Of a DNA stretch of 60,239 nucleotides, positions 56,370-60,239 are shown piece after piece. The translations under genes and the position numbers were made by a program. The stretch lies in assembly GCA_938021675.1 (NCBI GenBank), contig CALIFY010000031.1:1-60239 (forward strand). Reading direction: 5' to 3'. The stretch's first letter is position 1, and every line of letters starts with the position of its first letter. The stretch is from an uncultured Acidimicrobiales bacterium. GTDB taxonomy: Bacteria > Actinomycetota > Acidimicrobiia > Acidimicrobiales > SZUA-35. Below the pieces are notes generated by a model. It ran no database searches. It saw only the letters and a program-made list of their open reading frames with translations, and was not told the DNA's origin.

Positions 56370-56669
56370 CGGACCCTCACACCTTGTATCCGCTGGCGGC
56401 AACATGCGCCAGCTGCCCGTCCGACGATCGGTGCGGGCTTCTCCGTCTTCGGAACGGCCACCCAGCGGGCCGTGTACCGATCGAAACGATAGGTAATGCC
56501 TAAGACTAACCGCAACCTGCCATCGGTCACCCGCCAGCCATCGTCCGCCGACGCCACCGTTTTGCCCTACTGCTCAGTTGGTAAATCTCCAATTCAGGTC
56601 ATCCCGACCAAAAATCCAGATCGCACCGTTCACGCAATCGCAACGTTGGTGAGCCGAGATCCGCCAAAA
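56370..56669 (-). other. 300-bp region between wecA and the atp operon
   Basis: No convincing gene. It should hold the atp operon promoter, read leftwards. Candidate elements on the minus strand are a TATCGT string near 56490 and a dyad TTGG-agattta-CCAA near 56580-56597. Neither has a well-spaced partner box, so I do not assign a promoter. GC is lower than in the flanking genes. Confidence 0.4.
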
Positions 56670-58019
56670 TTAGCGGCGAGAGCCGGCCCTCGGTTTGCCC
56701 CGCGGTAGGGCCCGACGGAGCGCCGCGGTCCGTTCCGGCGCCACCTCGAGCGGCCGACGGCGAGGGGGGCGACTCTGGACAGGGCCCGTCCCGGCGTTGG
56801 GGTCAGGATCGAGGAAGCCGGCGGCAGCGATCGCAGCCGGAGAGCCCGGGGCAAACTCGGGGCCCGTTTGGTCATCCGACATCGACGGTACAGGTGCTGC
56901 CCACAGTGACCGGTGGCCCTGAAGCCGAAGCCCGGGATGGAATAGGGTGTAGAGCACCAGCGCCAACGCCCCTACCCCCATCGGGACGATCCCGTCGCCA
57001 CGGCCCTCGTTGTACGTTGGATAGAGCACGAACGCCGACAGCAACGCAGTCCACGACCAGAGAATCCCGACCGACCGTCGGTGCCCATGCCCAAGGCGGA
57101 CCAGCCGGTGGTGGAGGTGATCCTTGTCGGCGGTAGCCAGACCCTTTCGGTGGGTGGCGCGACGCACGATGGCAAAGGCGGTATCAACGACCGGCACGCC
57201 AAGGATCATCAGCGGGATAGCGAGCGGGGCGTAGAAGAAAAACGTTTGGCCACTGAAGGGATCAGGGGTTCGTCCGCCGACGGCCATGGTCGATGCGGCC
57301 ATCAACGTCCCGAGCAGCAGGCTGCCGGCGTCACCCATGAAAATCCGGGCCGGGTAGATGTTCCACGGAAGAAATCCGACGCAGATTCCCACCACCAATG
57401 CGGCGATGAGCGGACCGATATTGCCCGGCAGTAGCAGCTCAACCTGACCGAGTCGGAACCCGTAGAGGAGGAACGCACCGGCACCGATGCAGATGATTCC
57501 TCCGGCCAACCCATCGAGACCGTCGATGAAGTTGACCGCGTTCGCCATTCCCAGCACCCACACCACCGATAACAGCAATGCCAGGTCGTATGGCAGAACG
57601 AACACGTCGAGAAACGGAATCCGGAACCAGATAATGCTCACCCCACCGATGCCGAGCAGCAGTCCTCCGAAACTCATTCCAGCGGTCTTCGCTGGCGCCG
57701 AGATGTCCCGGGCATCGTCGAGCAAGCCAACCACGCAGGCGACCGTCGCACCGGCCAGCACCGCGATCGGTTCGGTGGTGCTGGTAAACACGGCCTCGAA
57801 CAAACCCGAAAGCCATGCAACAACGAAACCGAACACGAATCCGATGTACATCGCCAACCCGCCGAGAAGCGGGGTCGGCTGCTCGTGCATGCGACGGGAA
57901 TCAGGCTCGACCAACAAGCCTGTCGATCGAGCGAGGAGGCGAACGAGTGGAACGAGTGCCAGGGTCACCGCCGCAGCGACGGCAGCGATGACGAGGTACG
58001 ACGTTAGAGCGGGCCTCAT
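56670..58019 (-). CDS. wecA: UDP-GlcNAc (or related) undecaprenyl-phosphate sugar-1-phosphate transferase, WecA/TagO/MraY family
   Basis: The product is 449 residues with about 11 membrane segments. Family motifs are LLDDARDISAPAKTAGM, NAVNFIDGLDGLAGGI, MGDAGSLLLGTLMA and DHLHHRLVRLGHGHRRSV. It attaches a sugar-1-phosphate to polyprenyl phosphate, the first step of arabinogalactan, teichoic acid or surface polysaccharide linker synthesis. A C-terminal basic extension of about 95 residues (RPPRRRPLEVAPERT) is longer than usual. Position between glyA and the atp genes is conserved in actinobacteria. Confidence 0.93.
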   Translation of the reverse strand: MRPALTSYLVIAAVAAAVTLALVPLVRLLARSTGLLVEPDSRRMHEQPTPLLGGLAMYIGFVFGFVVAWLSGLFEAVFTSTTEPIAVLAGATVACVVGLLDDARDISAPAKTAGMSFGGLLLGIGGVSIIWFRIPFLDVFVLPYDLALLLSVVWVLGMANAVNFIDGLDGLAGGIICIGAGAFLLYGFRLGQVELLLPGNIGPLIAALVVGICVGFLPWNIYPARIFMGDAGSLLLGTLMAASTMAVGGRTPDPFSGQTFFFYAPLAIPLMILGVPVVDTAFAIVRRATHRKGLATADKDHLHHRLVRLGHGHRRSVGILWSWTALLSAFVLYPTYNEGRGDGIVPMGVGALALVLYTLFHPGLRLQGHRSLWAAPVPSMSDDQTGPEFAPGSPAAIAAAGFLDPDPNAGTGPVQSRPPRRRPLEVAPERTAALRRALPRGKPRAGSRR

Positions 58020-58100
58020 CTTCGCTTCCGACGCTACACCGCGAAAGCCACCACCCGGTGCGATCCAAGCCGTATATGTCGGCCGCTCAGCAGCGGGGAC

Positions 58101-58152
58101 CGTGTGTTACCACCGTGCGTTACGACCGTGTGTTACGACCGGGCGTTACGAC
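58101..58152 (+). repeat. 13-bp tandem repeat (four units) containing the glyA stop codon
   Basis: Units CGTGTGTTACCAC, CGTGCGTTACGAC, CGTGTGTTACGAC and CGGGCGTTACGAC run head to tail; a decayed fifth may follow to 58165. Read on the minus strand every unit contains TAA, and the unit at 58140-58152 supplies the actual glyA stop. As 13 is one more than a multiple of three, successive units put TAA in each of the three frames. Confidence 0.93.
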
Positions 58153-59393
58153 TGTGGGTACGGAGCGAAGGGGGCACAAAGTTGGCGCACCTCTTCGCGG
58201 ATGTTTGCCACCGCCGAAGGGTCGGTGCGATTGCGAAGTGTTGCCGCCGTCAACCGAGCAATCTCGACCATCTCCGGCTCGGTCATACCCTGGGTGGTTA
58301 CCGCCGGCGTCCCGATCCGCAGGCCTGAGGTCACGAACGGTGACCTCGGGTCGTTGGGGATGGAGTTGCGGTTGAGGGTGATACCTGCCTCGTCGAGCAC
58401 TATCTGAGCTTCCTTGCCGGTCAGCTCGGCATCGAAGGGCCGAAGGTCGATGAGAAGGAGATGGTTATCGGTGCCTCCAGACACCAAGCGGAACCCTTCC
58501 TCCCCCATTGCACTGGCTAGCGCCGAGGCGTTCGCGACGACCTGAGCTGCGTAGGCCTTAAACTCGTCGGTCGCCGATTCGGCGAACCCGATGGCTTTGG
58601 CTGCGATGGCGTGCTCCTGCGGACCACCCTGTTGGCCGGGGAAGATCGCTTTGTCGATCGCCGCCGCCAGATCTGATGTGGTGAGGATGCACCCGCCGCG
58701 GGGGCCCCGCATGGTCTTATGGGTGGTAAAGGTGACGACGTCGGCGATACCGACCGGGTTTGGGTGAACTCCGCCGGCGATCAGACCAGCGATGTGGGCT
58801 GCGTCGAACATCAACAAGGCCCCAACCGAGTCGGCAGCCTTACGGAACGGCTCGGGGTCGATGGTTCGGGGATAGGCGGTGGCACCGGTCACCACTAGTT
58901 TCGGGCGATGTTCGTTGGCTAAGGCCAGTACCTGGTCGAGATCTATGCGCTCGTCACTCTCGGTCACGCCGTAGCCGACAAAGTTGTACATCAGACCCGA
59001 AGCGTTTACTGGGGAGCCATGGGTGAGGTGACCACCGTGATCCAGGCTCAAGCCGAGCACCGTGTCACCCGGTTCGAGAAGAGCCTGATACACGGCCATA
59101 TTGGCGTTGGCTCCGGAATGGGGCTGCACATTTGCGTGTTCGGCGCCGAACAACTCGCATACTCGTTGCCTGGCGAGATCCTCGACCTGGTCGACGACCT
59201 GATTGCCACCGTAATAGCGGCGCCCTGGATAGCCCTCGGAGTACTTGTTGGTAAACACCGAGCCGGTTGCGGTCATCACCGCCGGCGAAGCGAAGTTTTC
59301 TGAGGCGATGAGTTGGAGGGCGGTATTCTGCCGATCCGTTTCGGCCTTCGTGAGGCGGAGTACCTCTTCATCTTGCAGGGTTGGCCACGGCAT
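58146..59393 (-). CDS. glyA: Serine hydroxymethyltransferase
   Basis: The product is 415 residues. [53 protein letters not shown] and the PLP Lys in [18 protein letters not shown] are diagnostic. It converts serine and tetrahydrofolate to glycine and 5,10-methylene-THF. It is between rpiB and wecA on one strand, spaced 42 and 126 bases. Its last coding bases run into the 13-bp repeat. Confidence 0.98.
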   Translation of the reverse strand: MPWPTLQDEEVLRLTKAETDRQNTALQLIASENFASPAVMTATGSVFTNKYSEGYPGRRYYGGNQVVDQVEDLARQRVCELFGAEHANVQPHSGANANMAVYQALLEPGDTVLGLSLDHGGHLTHGSPVNASGLMYNFVGYGVTESDERIDLDQVLALANEHRPKLVVTGATAYPRTIDPEPFRKAADSVGALLMFDAAHIAGLIAGGVHPNPVGIADVVTFTTHKTMRGPRGGCILTTSDLAAAIDKAIFPGQQGGPQEHAIAAKAIGFAESATDEFKAYAAQVVANASALASAMGEEGFRLVSGGTDNHLLLIDLRPFDAELTGKEAQIVLDEAGITLNRNSIPNDPRSPFVTSGLRIGTPAVTTQGMTEPEMVEIARLTAATLRNRTDPSAVANIREEVRQLCAPFAPYPQS

Positions 59394-59435
59394 GAGTCGT
59401 CTTATCTCCTCGTTGGCTGTTGACGGGGCAGGGCA

Positions 59436-59879
59436 TTACGAACGCTGTTCGAGTTTCGAGATCTTTTCTACACGCCTGGTATGGCGACCGCCTTCAAAAT
59501 CGGCGGCCATGAACGCATCGACGGCGTCCAAGGCAACCTGGGGACCGACGAAGCGCGCACCGATGCACAGCACGTTGGCGTCGTTGTGCTGCCGGGCCAG
59601 CCGAGCAGAGGTCACATCGTGAACGGTCGCGGCGCGGACACCAACGATCTTGTTCGCGGCGATGCAGATTCCGATTCCACTTCCGCAGAGGGCTATGCCG
59701 GTTTCGACGTCGCCGCTGGCCACCGCCTGACCGACGGCGGCACCAAAGTCCGGATAGTCGACCGAAGTCGTGTCATCGGCTCCGAGATCGACGATGTCAT
59801 GTCCTGCGGCGTGGAGATGATCGACGATGTCTTGTTTGAGCTGAAATCCAGCGTGGTCGGAGCCGACTGCGATACGCAT
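59436..59879 (-). CDS. rpiB: Ribose-5-phosphate isomerase B
   Basis: From the ATG at 59879 the protein has 147 residues, the usual size. MRIAVGSDHAGFQLKQ, DLGADDTTSVDYPDFG, the active-site region IALCGSGIGICIAANK with the catalytic Cys and VGVRAATVHDVTSARLARQHNDANVLCIGAR-type region (HNDANVL) are clear. It interconverts ribose and ribulose 5-phosphates. Probably co-transcribed with glyA. Confidence 0.96.
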   Translation of the reverse strand: MRIAVGSDHAGFQLKQDIVDHLHAAGHDIVDLGADDTTSVDYPDFGAAVGQAVASGDVETGIALCGSGIGICIAANKIVGVRAATVHDVTSARLARQHNDANVLCIGARFVGPQVALDAVDAFMAADFEGGRHTRRVEKISKLEQRS

Positions 59880-60085
59880 GACGATCAAGGGTACTCAAAC
59901 CGACCGGCGACGAGAGCCGCCACCTCCACCGATCGGGAGCCCTTAGCATCACCCACCATCTTTCTCGAAGTCTTTTCGACCCCGTCATCGGCGAGTCGTT
60001 CACCTAGGCCGAGCTTTAGTTTCAACCGACTACAGTCACCGTCCAAAGAATGAACGATTTCTACCAATATGGGAAGTTGGAAAGA

Positions 60086-60239
60086 ATGGACTCCACAAGG
60101 CATGCCAAGAGAAGAGCAATCCGCAACGCAGTCACCACAGGGATAAATAGCTTGGCCTTATTCAATCCCCAACGGGCAACTCGACTTACCAACTCCTACT
60201 ACCGCGCGATGCACAAAAATCTCATCCATCCATGGCTAT
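60086..60239 (+). CDS. Truncated open frame at the right edge, unknown
   Basis: An ATG at 60086 opens a frame that runs off the window (51 codons): it starts MDSTRHAKRRAIRNA and is rich in Asn, Tyr, Arg and Leu. The local GC is clearly below the rest of the window and codon use differs (AAT, ATA, TTA appear). The opposite-strand open frame across the same bases looks less protein-like. Function cannot be judged. Confidence 0.4.
   Translation, partial: MDSTRHAKRRAIRNAVTTGINSLALFNPQRATRLTNSYYRAMHKNLIHPWL

Noticed and set aside
58101-58165. Possible CRISPR-like array at the glyA 3' end
   Set aside because: Units are contiguous 13-mers with no spacers and no cas genes are near; it is a simple tandem repeat.
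59885-60103. 72-residue minus-strand frame upstream of rpiB
   Set aside because: It runs through the composition border and has no recognisable start signal or family; the C-terminal part looks somewhat protein-like, so a gene remnant is possible but not supportable.

Overview
The window is about 60 kb of high-GC, gene-dense bacterial chromosome. It most resembles an uncultured or marine actinobacterium of the Acidimicrobiia type. Supporting signs are frequent GTG starts, GatCAB, PASTA-type Ser/Thr kinase signalling, SCP2 and DUF4184 proteins, an ArfA-like BON/OmpA protein in what otherwise looks like a monoderm, and the order rpiB-glyA-wecA-atp operon, which is known from other Actinobacteria. 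The taxonomic call is inference from gene content. No rRNA, tRNA, CRISPR array, insertion sequence or prophage was recognised.

Layout. Positions 1-7273 (+) hold a tightly overlapping exopolysaccharide cassette: Wzz-like protein, MurJ/Wzx-like flippase, a Wzy polymerase fused to a polyprenyl-phosphate sugar transferase, an Alg14/Alg13-type glycosyltransferase fusion and a FemAB/GNAT-like acyltransferase. Positions 7305-11655 hold a lysozyme-like lipoprotein and an envelope-stress module: a PspC/LiaF-like membrane protein divergent from a PspC-fused histidine kinase and a LuxR-type regulator. Positions 11684-16750 (-) run YihY, lactate dehydrogenase-like, EngB, acyl-CoA dehydrogenase and an unknown. 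Positions 16948-22661 hold a dienelactone hydrolase, a MATE exporter, a BON/OmpA protein and an ECF sigma factor with a membrane SH3 protein. GatC-GatA-GatB follows at 22728-25977 (-), after a 650-bp stretch without a convincing gene.

Positions 26628-35896 carry SCP2, DUF4184, a PASTA kinase divergent from a small secreted-domain protein, DNA ligase, an unknown membrane protein, a class II aldolase and a homocysteine methyltransferase. Positions 35923-39461 (-) are a tRNA anticodon-loop modification operon: split-barrel protein, IscS, MnmA, Sua5. Positions 39580-47917 are mixed: methyltransferase, MscL, NifU-C, a microprotein/MFS pair, a hydrolase/J-protein pair, PPK2, GlpX and an unknown. 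Positions 47918-56369 (-) are a complete F-type ATP synthase operon (Z, I, a, c, b, b-prime, delta, alpha, gamma, beta, epsilon). It is preceded by wecA, glyA and rpiB on the same strand. The last ~200 bp drop visibly in GC and open a truncated reading frame.

The most unusual observations are four. (1) The Wzy-sugar transferase fusion has a Shine-Dalgarno plus ATG exactly at the domain boundary. (2) Short tandem repeats sit on or just after stop codons in several genes (glyA, mscL, atpH, the MATE gene). (3) The proton-type ATP synthase has two separate b-type subunits. (4) Dense dyad and direct repeats lie between the PspC/LiaF gene and its kinase. Most of the window is ordinary core genome; I did not find a clear defence or biosynthetic system.
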